From contig VXAZ01009368.1 in assembly GCA_013399875.1 (NCBI GenBank), positions 897,086-961,085 on the forward strand: a DNA stretch of 64,000 nt. The letters are read 5' to 3'. A program made the position numbers and the translations under genes. Below, piece after piece: positions 37,801 through 49,601 of the stretch. This DNA is from Gymnorhina tibicen (lineage: Eukaryota > Chordata > Aves > Passeriformes > Artamidae). The notes under the pieces were generated by a model. That model was not told where the DNA came from. It searched no databases and worked only from the letters and a program-made list of their open reading frames with translations. Every line of letters starts with the position of its first letter. Position 1 is the stretch's first letter.

Positions 37801-40800
37801 TGTCAGATGGGGACAAACACATTTCCAAACAAGAGGAAAAGCTTTTTTTTCATAAAAGCACCCTACTCTCCACATGAACACATGAGGTCTAAAGAAAAAC
37901 AAAAAACCCAAGAAGTCCAATCCTATTCACAGTAGCTCACACCAAATATTATTCTGCAATCTTTCCAGGTCATTACCATGCAATAGTCAAAGTTGGGGTA
38001 TCCTTCCTTGCCACTGATATTTTTAGACAAGGCCAAATGTAGACCAGGAGAGTAGACTTTCAGCATATACAAGGTTTAGATTTATCCCTATAATTGTATG
38101 AGCAATCAGTGGATTAGGTTTCAGCTACAGCCACTTTATTTGGCGAGAAGTAGGTTGAAAACCAGCAGGTGGCAAAATGACAGCTGTGGAAAGATGAGCC
38201 ACGAAACTGTCTACAAAAAAAAATTAATTTTATTCCCTTTTTTCTCCCATTTTTCAACCCTTTGACCTCTTAGTATTCCAACAGGCCATCAGAGACCTGT
38301 AATGGGATAGATACCATATACCTTAGGAAGCAGTGGGGCATAGTCTCTGTATTTACTATTTATTTGAAATATTGTGCTTTATGCCCAGCAGGTCCTCAGA
38401 GGGCCATCAGGAAACTACATTGCCTGGTTAATGGCCACCTGGAGATAGAAATAACACATGTATTGTGAATGGTTTTACTTTTCCATCCCAGTTTCTTGTG
38501 AGAGGAACTAAATTCTAGTTCTTTGTCAGATGTGCTCCTGAGAACTTTTTTTAAAAACGTAAAATGTCACTATCTTTGGTACATGGCCTGGCTCTTAACA
38601 AGAAATAAAAAGGTCAAAGGAGTCCAGATATTCCACTCAGCACAAAGTTTATAATGTCTTAATATTCCTGGCTCTGCCAAAGTTTAGGTCTTTCTACCCT
38701 TATGGTTTTCTTGTCTAAAAGCATGATGAAACCATAGACTGATGTTTGGTTTAAGCTTAGGCATTGTCCAGTCTCTTGGGTGATAAGTAATCACTGAAGA
38801 AATGTCAATAACAACAAATAACCCAATGCTGTATCATAGAGAAGCAGCTGGGAAGAAACAAAAGGGAAGCAAGATCATAATGCTTCTAATATTACTCACT
38901 CTGTTTTACCATGTCAAGCCACTTGGGTCTCTCTTCTGTTTTTCTTCACCTGTGCACATTTTTGGAGGTAAGACCTGTCACCATACCTCTGTGGTACAGT
39001 AAGGCCCATTATATATAAACTTCATGTTATTATCTCCTTTGCTCTGGAGTGCATTGAGGTCCTTGCATGTTGGGTAAGTGAAACACATTAGTATTGCACT
39101 TCCTTATCTTTGTTACACATGTGAAAGGACCAGTCCTGTTTATGCTTAATAACATTGTCCAGCTTTGTTAACCATAGCTTTTTTGTCCTTGTGTGGTCAT
39201 GGTCAAGGGTAAACATTTGGCTTAAGTATTGTGTGGAATAAAGGGGTAGCTAGATGGAACATAACTAAGTAAAATTCCTTTATGAACTTATTTTCATTCA
39301 GTATATCATATCCTGACACAGAAAGTTGCACATTAACCAGACTTGTGACTACATGCTACTTTAATTGTTTTGATTTGGTGCTCTGCATAGCCAGAGGCTT
39401 TTTCTATGTATTAATAAACATTACATTAATTTTCCATTGTTCCTGGGCTTAAGATATCACAGGTCAAACTGGAGCCTCATGGATCCCACTGGAAAACAAG
39501 ACCAAACAAAAATGCCATATTGTATCAGGAAGTGATGTCAATAGCTGGAGTTTTGCTTCCAAACTTCTGTGTTTTACTTGACAGCAAAGCTGTTTTCCTG
39601 TGCAAACCCATAGGCTTAATACTTGTGGGAATGACTGAGAACAAACATCTTGCAGTTTTACTGACTATCAATGCATCATTCTTTGACACACTATTAACAA
39701 TCTGTTGACCTACGTAAAAATTGGAGTTTCAGGGAAAAAGAAAGTGTCCCATGTCTGCTTATCGATAAAATGCTCACACTGCATAGATACATGAGTATAT
39801 TGGATCGAGCTGCTCGTAGTTAACACATTCAAGATCCTACTTATTGTCAATATCTGACCCAAAACCAATGATTCATGTTCCAAAGAAAATGCTGCTTTTA
39901 TATTTTTCCACCAACCCAGTCTCTCACCAAAGACCCAAGTTATTCCCCCAACTACTGCTCTACATCTGGGTGACATGAGAGATAATTGCAGGACGCTTAC
40001 AGTCCTGATAAACTATGGTTTCCCTTGCTCTGCAGCCCTTTGAAGTTGCAGACAGTTTCATGATAATTGATAATCTAATCTCTTCCCAGCCTGTTTTTTT
40101 TTAAAAGACTGCTCTGAAACAGCAAGAAGGGGAAATATTACAGCATAAGTATTGATTGCTGCATGCAGAGGTCACTGTGTGGGGATTGCACTTTTATCAC
40201 AAGGTTCTTGCGAAAGGTGAAGTTTTGGCAAGATCCTAATAATAACTGTGGAGTGCTAGTTAAATACAAGGGGCAGGGGGAGGAAAATTATTTTTTATTC
40301 TTAGTACCTCAAGGCTATACATGGCAATTACTATTGCAGAGGCAATAAAGAAGTTGTTAATTGCAGGTTTTATACCCTTGTAGCACAAAGTAAGAATGAA
40401 AGGACTAAAGGTTACAAGTGGTACAGAAGAAAGAAAAGGACAGAAGAGTTGCTGGAGGTTTTAGTGCTTTTTAGTGAAACAAGTTATATAAGTTTTAGTG
40501 GGTTAGGACATGAGAGAGGGGCAATTTCAGTTTGATCAGGACAAAAACCTGAAATCTTACTTAGCATTTGCTTCATTGCCCTTCAAATTATTGCTGCGAC
40601 TACATGCTTACCTGAAACCTTCACACTGACTGCTGTCATCCACTGAAACAAAGTCATTGCGTGAGAACATTGTGAAAAATCTTAAGAGTTTTGCAGCTCT
40701 AAATATGTTTAAGAGACATTTTAATTTCTGAAATTCTGGACAGTGGTTTTGTCAGGGACTGTCTCTGGAAATACTGAATTGGTAAGTGGAACAGCCACTT

Positions 40801-43800
40801 AATACAGCAATGTATTATTCATTTACAAGCATAATACAAAAACATGGTAAATATCTGTGTGTTTAACAGAGGCAATTTGTTTGAAAATGAGAAAAGTTTC
40901 CGTTCCATTCCATTTGACCAACTTATCCTTTGTGATAAGTGATATTCATGAGAATTTGTAGTACTGTACAATATGTTAACTAGGGGCATGTAATTTTCTG
41001 AATGCTGACAGGGATAAATATATGCGCCTGCACACACACAAAACTCACACATACTTAATGAGAGCAAAATTAAAGTCTTCTGAAACAAGGCTGATTGATT
41101 AAAACTCAACAGACCCACACAAATATGAACACTAATACACATGGCTCATAAAGTGCTTTCATGCCACATCTTTAAAGGGGCAATGCAAACACTAATTTCT
41201 CACCAGACCAAACTGTTAACTGTGCCAGACAAGAAATGGGATAACTGGTGAGTAAAAGGCATTACTGGCTCCTGGAACATTTCCTCTCTCCTTTGCCTTT
41301 TTTTTCCCTGACTGTACACCATTGCAAATTAGAGCTCTTTAACTTTGAGTCAGACTGTATTTCCAGATTACTGGAAATGGCAACATAGTTTGACCTTATA
41401 CATCCTCATCCTACTGGCCTTTAAAGTAAAGAACAGGGCTGTGGTAGAGCCGTCTACTTTGGTTTTGCACATTCTGAGAATTCATCAATTGCATTACACT
41501 TGGCATGGTTGTTTGTAAAATTGGACCCAGGCAATGATTTATTTGCAAAAAATCAATAGTGTTGAATTTGACAAGGAATAGGTCTTATAAGCCAGGTGGA
41601 ATTGGATACAACTGGGAAATACTGTGATAGTCCAGCATTCTCCTTTTTAATTCCTCTTTCTGCTCTCTCTTTTCTCTGATCTTTTAGATGTGTGTCAGTG
41701 CCTTACTTCTAGGTATTTAGATATTACAGACATTACTGCTGCTCTTTCTACTCCACCATCACCTCTTCTGATCACAATAATTGCTGTCACTAACTGTGAG
41801 GAGATACTGATTTCCAGCAGGTGAAGTTTCTTCACTCATTCTTCACCCTCCTATTACCTGTATCAGTTGTGCTCCTTCTTAAAGTTTCTGCAGGCTTCCT
41901 TAGAACATCAGGCATGTGAGTTTCTGGAGACCCTTCTTCACAAGAAAATTGACTTATTATTATGGTCACTCACCATATAATTTGGTGAGAACCATAATTC
42001 CGTGGGAGCTACCGGACAGCTGCAAATTCTGTGTTTGAGCATTGTGAATGCACAGATCATTAGTCCACGAGTTTAAAGTCTCCTGGCTGTCTCTGACCCA
42101 CTACATGTGTGCATCAAAGTTAGTCTGCAACAGTGCTGCAGATCTGAGAGGGTCTGGAACTCTCAGACTCACTGCAAAAGGTCTCTGTGGCTCACTTACC
42201 ATACCTTGGTCCAGGAAGTCCTGAACATCTATATGGATTCTTCTTATTATTAATTTTTTCTCCAATCTCTCTGTTATCATATCAACTTTGTTTTCTCCTT
42301 CCTCCTACTACTCTCTGTACTTCCATATGATTTCATTTTCTCATCTTCACTTTCATAGCTTTCCCTGGGATACAGTCTCCTCCCAGAGTGAGGTGAGGAG
42401 ACTCCTCAGTGTAGTAGGCCTCCCATACTTTTTTCAGAAGAGAATAAAAAACAGAAAAAAGAAATTAAAATAGCTCAAGAAATTCACTTAGCCTAGCCAT
42501 GTAAAATCAGGTTGTTTTGATTTTTAGAGCAACATTCTCCTCTTGGATTATCTTGCACATACTTTTTTCTTCCACTGCTTCTCTTTCTAAGTTTCCCCTT
42601 GCCTCTCTGTCTGGATTCTTGACTGTACATGTTTCCAGTCCCTGCCCCAGTCCCTTATTCCATTTTCCCCGTTCTGTAAGAGATCATAGATGTAATTTGA
42701 ATTATCTGAGGACAATAAGGGCAAATAAATGTATGCTGGTCGATTGACCCTGGTCAGCCAGTCTGAAGAAAACACATAGCTTCTGTGTCTTTTATCTCAG
42801 AGATAGGAATTGCTATGGAAAATTATTAGATACTACTGTGGCCTGTGTCAGAGTCAGGTAAGGAAGCACGTAGTAGCTTTATATAAATAAAAGCTTTCAG
42901 CATGCCTAATTTTCTGGCTAGAGCTCTATCCCATTTATCCAGGAACTTTATAAAGTAGTAATTTTAGCACACAGCTTTCCCCACGACTGAACTTTTGTGT
43001 TTACTTATTTTAAATATGACACCTTTTAGAAGACAATGTGTGGAGAGAGGTGTGGTGTGGGAAGAAATTGCTGCTCTTTGGTTAAAGCACCAAGCATAGA
43101 CTTAATAAAAGGCAGAAGGGGGACACACTTTTCCCCTTGATCTTGAAAGAACTTCTTTGTATGCTTATGGTACTAAAGGTTTTCTTCTTCATTTAATATG
43201 TTGGTTGATCCTAGTTTCTTGGCCTGATTTAATGTCCTTTATTTTCAGAATTAAAGATTTCTGTCCTGGTTTCTTTTATTTCCCTAGCAGTGTTTTCATG
43301 TCTGTTTGTAATATCCTTTGTATTGGATGTTGTTTCTTCTGTGTCATCTCCTCTGTCTGTGATAGGGCTTTCTCTGGTGTAAATTCAGGCCGATATCTGA
43401 GTGGTGAGGAAAAGTACTTTTCTATTTTTCTCCCATTCTGGGGAGCTTTTGTACAGTTTTGTTCCGCGTGGACTTTCTTAATATCTTCACCAGGAGCGTG
43501 CATGACTTTGCCTAGCAGACTAGATCTCCAGGATCACTTTCCTCATCCTCATCCTCATGTTACTTATGAGAGGCCTGCTGTGTGTCTTCCCTGTGTAATT
43601 GCACTGGAGGCTGTGGGCACAGAAAGCCTTTACATGCTATTATGAAATTGATATTTGGCCATGGAGGTTTTTGTTGTTATGGTTGAGGATGGTTCTTTCC
43701 TGGGAAATCCTATTTGTGTTCTTCTGATACTACAGTGGGCACAGATACTTTAGGATAATCACAAAACAATTTTACCATTATTTTGTAAGCAGAAAAATAA

Positions 43801-46800
43801 AATCTATAAAAATGTTTAAATTAAGAGTAATCAAGAACTTGCCAATCAAGAGCTGATTCATAGCTCATTAAAAATGTGAGGTTTTTTAGAAATGAAAAAC
43901 ACTTGAGACTTCATGTGTTATTTTTCTGTGGACAGCATGGGCCATCTAGTCACAGCATACTCATGGTAATCCTTTCTGCACTATTCAATAGAGAGATATA
44001 GCTGGGAAGAAAACTGCATTTGACTCATGTCTTGTTACTCTCTGTTTCACAGAGAACAGGAGAAGGTTCTGCCCCTTTTGCAAGTATCCATATTCAGATC
44101 TCTAACAAGAGACTTGAATATCTGTGGATTGTGTGAAATGCACACAGAAACTGCTGCTTTAAGAGCTACTTCCCTACAGCAGAGGAAGCAGCCAATGCTC
44201 TGTGGGGAATAAACTCCAGTTGGCTGTCCTAAACTATTACTCTTATACTAAATTCCTTTTAGTTTATCCTGCATCTTAAATAGGTAGGTAGAATTGATGT
44301 CATTTAATATCCAGGATATTCATAGGAATGACCTACATGTGGAGGACACAGACTGTACACAAAATTGCATTTTGTTCATTAGCTACAGTACAAATCAATT
44401 CTGGGTAACAGAGACATCCTAATAAGACATTTTTTTCATACCTCTATGATCAAGGTGAACCTTAAAATAGTTGTGTAATATACACATATAATAATAAATA
44501 ATTAACCATACACAGATAAACTGGATCCATTCAGCAACATCTAGCTGCTACTTATGGAAACAATGTTCTGAGAATTATGAATAGGCCACACTTTTAAAAC
44601 TGTGTTACCATACTATAGTGTAGAGGACATAGATCTACTTATACCTTCTTCTCTGAGGTTATTCCTAGATACACTGTGTGTAACCTGCAGGAAGGTTAGT
44701 CCCTTGTATTATGTAGGCTTGGAAACATGAATTTCCAAGAGGATTACACCAGGGGTTTCTGTAATTCATTTTCTTCTCTGACAATGACTGGCATGTATTC
44801 ACAAGTGAGTGTTAAATGTGATAAATTTGTAAGCTAGGTTCCAAGTCAATCAATTAGCTACATGAAAACTACTAATCTTGGATTACTTATGCTCTGGATG
44901 TATTTCTACCAGCTCTGTATGCACTACCAATATGTTAAATGATGGAGTTGTGGTGATTGCTACAAAAAATATGCAGTCTATAGTCTGAGACAGGTCAGAC
45001 AAAAATGCATCTAGACATTAGCGATGTAGGATCCCTCAGATGGATCAATGAGACTATCTAATACTGATGTAAGTTAAAGGAAGCAGCCTAGCAGAAAAGG
45101 GAAAATTTCAGGGCTGATATAAAGGAAAAAAAGCTTCAGGAAACTCTGGCAGAGAAAAGGCACAATACACATCTGGGCAAGAGAATCAAGATCTGATGGG
45201 TCAATACATGTGTTGGTAAGGGGAGTGTTAAGAGGAAAATGTTACATGCAATAGAATTTGAATTCTGTGTTTAAGAGGTTTTGAAATGAAAGGCTCTCAC
45301 AGACATAAGAAAAATTGCAATACATGAAGTCTTCCTTTTCCAAAGAGAAAAATAAAAAGAGAAAAAAAAAGAAAAAACCCTGGAAATGCTGGATATCCTC
45401 AGAATCCAACATACTAGCTGTTAGAGAGTACAGATAAATTACAGCAAATCAAAGGCAGTAAGGTAGAGTGAGTGCTTGGTATGTTGACCTGTTTTTCACT
45501 AGCAGCACTTATTCTTCAGAGTTGTAACTGCTTGATAGTGCAAGAGTGGCAGCCTCAGATGGGCTACAGAAACTTTTACTTCTTGGTCATGGTTTGAGTC
45601 CAGCCTGGGTTTTCTGAGGCACAAAAGAAAATGCAGATGCTGCTGTCTTTGCATAATGCAGCTGTGCAGCTTTCATTCTCTGCCTGTGTGAAGAATCCTA
45701 CTCCAGATGGAGCCCACTCCTGAACCCCTCCTTTTGCTGCATCTGCTGTACCTGCAGCCTGGCCGTCTTCAGCCCACTTCACAGTAACTCACACCACCGA
45801 CCATTTTTATTTGGAAGTGAAATCAACCAAAGAGATTAAAGAAATTTCAAGCAGTTGCTTGTAATCACAGCTTAGTGAAAGAGACATTGCAGTCCCTGAG
45901 AGGAACGATGAACCAAACCAATAGAGGGTACACTATGGAATAACCCAAAAAGGAAACGTTGCTCGTGGGATGTCAACTCATCTTTATCTGTCAGCAGTGA
46001 AAACACAAGAAGGCTTGCCCTTTTGAAAAGTAAACAGAAAATTATGCCTCCAACACAAACCCGAGCCATTAAAAAGGCAGCTTTTATTCCTTCTCATAAT
46101 GTTCAGGAACATAAGGCAGTAGCACTGATATGGCTCCACAGCTGTTGCCAGGGGAAAGTAGGAATGTAGCCTGCCACATCTGGGGTGACATCTTTGAAGA
46201 GGCACTTAATCTGCAGTGCTGAGGTATGCTAAGCCTCTTTGCTTTTCTTTGCCAGTTCTCAAGCTAATACTACTCCTGGAGAGCAATGCTGATTTCAAGT
46301 CAATGGGTGAGATGAAAGAACAATTAAGGACAGTGATGCTTTATGCATTGTGGAAAACATAAAGACAGGACAATAGCATAATTCCTTGATCACTCCGGCA
46401 GAAGATTTACTTTGCCACACTTTAAAGTTGTAGGTTCCCAGTTTCTAAAACAAAAATGACAGGAATTTTTAATCACTGAGTGTGTGTTTTGTGAATTGAA
46501 GGGGGGCATTGAAAGACTGGAAAATAAAAGGTATCTACTGCTATTACACTGATGTGTTTCTATCGGATCAAAGCATTTTCTTCTCTGTAGTTCTTCAGAA
46601 ACAATTTGCCAGTATTGCTAGGCAGGCATTACACAAAGAAAGACATCAGGTGAAGAAACAAACACAAGAGAAGCTCTAATAAGTAAAAATGCCTTTATGT
46701 CACTATTCCCATTTTCTAATAATTGAAAAACTCAGAATCCAGACCTTTTAGGTTGCTGCTTTAAAAAAAAAAAAATACAAGAGGGGACGTGAGAGAGAAA

Positions 46801-47738
46801 GAAAATACAGAAATTCTGATCTCAAATATCTAGTCTAAACTTTTCGCTGGTTTTTTGGGGGGATAACATTTGTTCCAAAAACAGAATAAGAGGCTGAGTC
46901 TTACAATAGGGTTGCCAGGCATTTGAATCTTCAGATTGTTGTGCTATGTTAAAGTCTGGCTGCTTGCATTGTGTTAAATGATGAAGTATGAAACTAGGAT
47001 ATTACTAGTTGCTGCAGAGCCCTGCACTTAAACTAAATTCTCTTTAAAAGAATATTTTTTATTTCATCTTGAGTGGTGAAATGATCTTTATTTTTGAAGA
47101 TTTTAGAAGCTTTTACATCTGGGTGTACAATACCTAAACATAACTCCCCAAGACCTGAATCTAACTTTATTTATGTATGCCTGTGTTTTTACATTCATAT
47201 AAACATATGTATCTACTTGCTCACAGACACTCACACATAGTTTAGATCTCTTTTAACAATATAAAAATTTGACCTTCTCATATATGTGAGCCTTTAGTAA
47301 TAAAAGAAAGCACTGTTTGCGAGGACTGTTTGGAGAACTATCACTTTGACCCAGAACTCAAGGGGATGTTCAGTGATGGACCAAGATTCACGTCTCAGCC
47401 CCCACTTTTTAATAGACAAATGTAGGAAAGCAGCAAAAAGCCTGGTAGTGTTCACAGCACTCAGAAATTACTCTGTTTAGAGTGGACATTTCAGACTAGA
47501 AATTTCTGAAATTTCTAAGAGATGTACCTGATTTGGAAAGGAAAATAACCTCAGAAAATCAGAACAGTGAACCATTTTTTTCATGTATGAAAAGCTGTCA
47601 TTGAAAATGTGTGGCAGAGGTCAGGGCCCATGATAATACCTCAGGGGAGTTTTTTAACTTGCTGCCATCCAGTCAGTTTCACTGGAAAAAGTAACTTGGG
47701 TAGCAGTCTCCTCTTTCCCTTTTCTCTCTGATGGGCTG
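34855..47738. other. Long non-genic span
   Basis: Nearly 13 kb without a recognised transposon, RNA gene or supported exon. The two longest repeat-free open frames of the window fall here: 37025-37525 on the minus strand (166 codons) and 43157-43645 on the plus strand (162 codons). Neither resembles a family I know, both are rich in hydrophobic and aromatic residues as random pyrimidine-rich sequence gives, and neither has matching splice signals. A short splice-like pair at 42801-42857 is mentioned among the findings. The span is consistent with a gene desert or large intron. Confidence 0.5.
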
Positions 47739-47975
47739 TGTGACTGCGGACAGGTCATTCAGGGTTTGATCCAAAACCCATTAATGTCAAGAGAAAGACT
47801 CCTGTTGACTTCAGTGATCTTTAGATTGGAATCTGTGTTTCTGCTTCTTGCCTGGATGCTACTAACTTCCATTATGTGTGTTTGAAAGCTAGAGTCTTTC
47901 TGTGCTTCAGTATTTTCATATCTAAAAGAGTGGTGGGACAGCCTAATTAGTAAAATCTCTTAACATTTTAATACA
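47739..47975 (+). mobile_element. MIR-like SINE relic split by a palindromic element
   Basis: GGCTGTGTGACTGCGGACAG plus GTCATTCA matches the MIR core (GCTGTGTGACCTTGGGCAAGTCA). About 130 bp later, CTTTCTGTGCTTCAGTATTT, TCATATCTAAAAGAGTGG matches the continuation (CCTCTCTGTGCCTCAGTTTCCTCATCTGTAAAATGGGG). Between them lies foreign sequence containing the imperfect inverted repeat listed separately. The simplest reading is an old MIR interrupted by a later insertion. Divergence is high and the exact join is not clear. Confidence 0.4.
47765..47834. repeat. Imperfect inverted repeat, AAGTCAATGG-type palindrome
   Basis: The left arm TTGATCCAAAACCCATTAAT plus GTCAAGAGAAAGACTC pairs imperfectly with the right arm CCTGTTGACTTCAGTGATCT plus TTAGATTGG. 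This resembles the amniote palindrome that reads TGATCCAAAGCCCATTGAAGTCAATGG and its reverse complement. About 34 bp per arm. It could be a MITE-like element; the family name is not certain. Confidence 0.45.
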
Positions 47976-48313
47976 TAATCTTATTCAGAGACCTAAGAAC
48001 ATTAAATGATAAAACATGACCTAAAAGATTTGTAAGGTTTTGCTAGGAAAAACAAATAAGAAAACCAATTTATATTAATATCTGAAAGTTTTTGATCATC
48101 TTCCTAGGCTTAATGGGCAAAATCAGTCAATTTTTCTGTGGTTATGGTAGAATTTGTGTGTTTAAGTTGCTGTTCCTCAGTGGCTGAGGGATGGTATAGG
48201 AGAACAGCAAAGGGGAGCATGGCACAGGAATCTTGTCAGTATGTCAAGTTGTGGGGATGTGCAACAGGTTGGTTGGACTGGGGCTCAGTGTCTATTTCTC
48301 AACAGACTTTCAG
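47976..48313. other. Non-genic span
   Basis: AT-rich unique sequence; nothing recognised. Confidence 0.5.
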
Positions 48314-48378
48314 GTTTTTTTTGTGAGTTTTTGTGTTTTTTTTTTTTTTTGGTTTTTGTTTTTTGGGGTTTTTTTGGT
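48314..48378. repeat. T-rich low-complexity tract
   Basis: Long T runs (up to about 16) are interrupted by G. The tract gives shadow Lys-rich and Phe-rich frames and has no other visible meaning. Confidence 0.85.
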
Positions 48379-48827
48379 AGTTTGCTATTTCTAAATCAGT
48401 ATAGAATTCACAAGAGTAATTTATCTCCTGTTTCACGATCTTTAGGAATTTTTTTCTCTTTTTTTGTGGTTTAGCATTCTCCACTGTTTTCTAGCCAAAT
48501 CCAGTCCCTAAGACTGTGATGCCTTCTCCTCACAATGCCACTCTAAGACAGTGGCCCTGATGGGCAACCACATGCCTAAAACTGGTACTAAGTCTTGACT
48601 CTTGCCCATGAGTTTTCTTACTGTAACATATGGTCAGCTCAAGTGCCATGTGAGGCTGGTAGGAATTTGCTAACCATGTTCAAGACATCATTTTTATACT
48701 ATTAGCTCCCTTATGTTGCCAACATATACAGAAAAAGGAGAATTCTGCTTTCAGGGGTTTCTCATGGAACAGCAACAAGGAATAAAGTCAACTGGGTGGC
48801 CTCAGATGCTCACCTCAGTTAGCCAGG

Positions 48828-49046
48828 GTGTGGCAACTGCACCACTCAGCTTGGTGTCTTCTTCAAACTTTCTGAAGATGCACTCGATTCCTTTGTCTAT
48901 ATCATTAATGAAGATATTAATAACACTGGTCCCGATATGGACCCCTGAGGGACACCACTTGTCACTGATGTTCATTGGGCCTCTGAGCCAGTGACCACTA
49001 CTGTCCGGATGTGATCATCCAGCCACTTTTCATCACTCTCTGATGG
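48828..49046 (-). mobile_element. CR1 LINE fragment, reverse transcriptase part, minus strand
   Basis: On the plus strand, CAGCTTGGTGTCTTCTTCAA, CTTTCTGAAGATGCACTCGA and TCCTTTGTCTATATCATTAA, then ACCCCTGAGGGACACCACTT, follow the reverse complement of the avian CR1 ORF2 region that encodes 'SGVPQGSVLGP ... NDLDEGIECT.SKFADDTKL'. The catalytic FADD box reads FEED here (plus positions 48856-48867), so the copy is inactive. It is an internal fragment with neither the 3' tail nor the endonuclease. Confidence 0.85.
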
Positions 49047-49452
49047 CTCTCTGAGCATTTTTGGTAGAAGGATTTCATTCCTTTTCTTCTTCTTCTTTCC
49101 TACCTTTGGAGACCTTCTTTTTGTCCCTGTGTGGGGAAGCTAAAAACAATCTCATTTTCCATATTGTCAAGAAGCAGTGGAGCATTGGGTTTGTTTTCTA
49201 TTTTGGTATTTAAGTGGACAGTTGAAAGAAGTAAAAAGACCCTTAAAATGTTATGTATTAGATATGTAAAATAAGGTGGTGGGTGGGTGAAGGAAACAGT
49301 GAAGCATGGATATACAGGTACTGGGAAAACATGCTTTAGAAAATGAAATAGCTTTTGGCTCTGAAAGAGCCACATCTGAATGCTGGACCCTGATTTCCTG
49401 TGGTAGTTGGCTGCGTGTATGGAACACTGCCACTTTAAAAATTTATTTACAG
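49047..49452. other. Non-genic span before candidate exon
   Basis: Unique sequence; a CTTCTTCTTCTT run near 49087 is the only simple repeat. The frame of the following candidate exon is open back to an ATG at 49306. Confidence 0.4.
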
Positions 49453-49601
49453 GTGCCGTGTCTGTATGGACAAATTATTTTCTATAATTACCCGTATTCT
49501 TTTAAAGAAAAGAACCCCAGGAGTCCCTCAGATGATAATGCAGTAGACCCATTGAGCCACAACGCAGCATCTCCCTCTGCAGAAGCAGACATTGAAGGGA
49601 G
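49453..49601 (+). CDS. Candidate internal coding exon, product unknown
   Basis: An acceptor (aaatttatttacag) is followed by 149 nt open in one frame (49 codons plus two bases, phase 0 to phase 2), ending at a strong donor GGGAG/GTGAGC. The translation starts VPCLYGQIIFYNY and continues hydrophilic with KEKNPRSPSDDNAVDPLSHN and a final EADIEG, a composition more like a real disordered protein segment than random AT-rich DNA. No family is recognised. The frame is also open upstream to an ATG at 49306. No neighbouring exon in matching phase was found, so it could be a chance splice pair. It is not covered by any repeat I can see. Confidence 0.2.

Noticed and set aside
40613..40745. Minus-strand open segment ending at TTTCAG/GTAAGC
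   Set aside because: The frame is only about 44 codons in AT-rich DNA with several competing acceptors; it is within chance.
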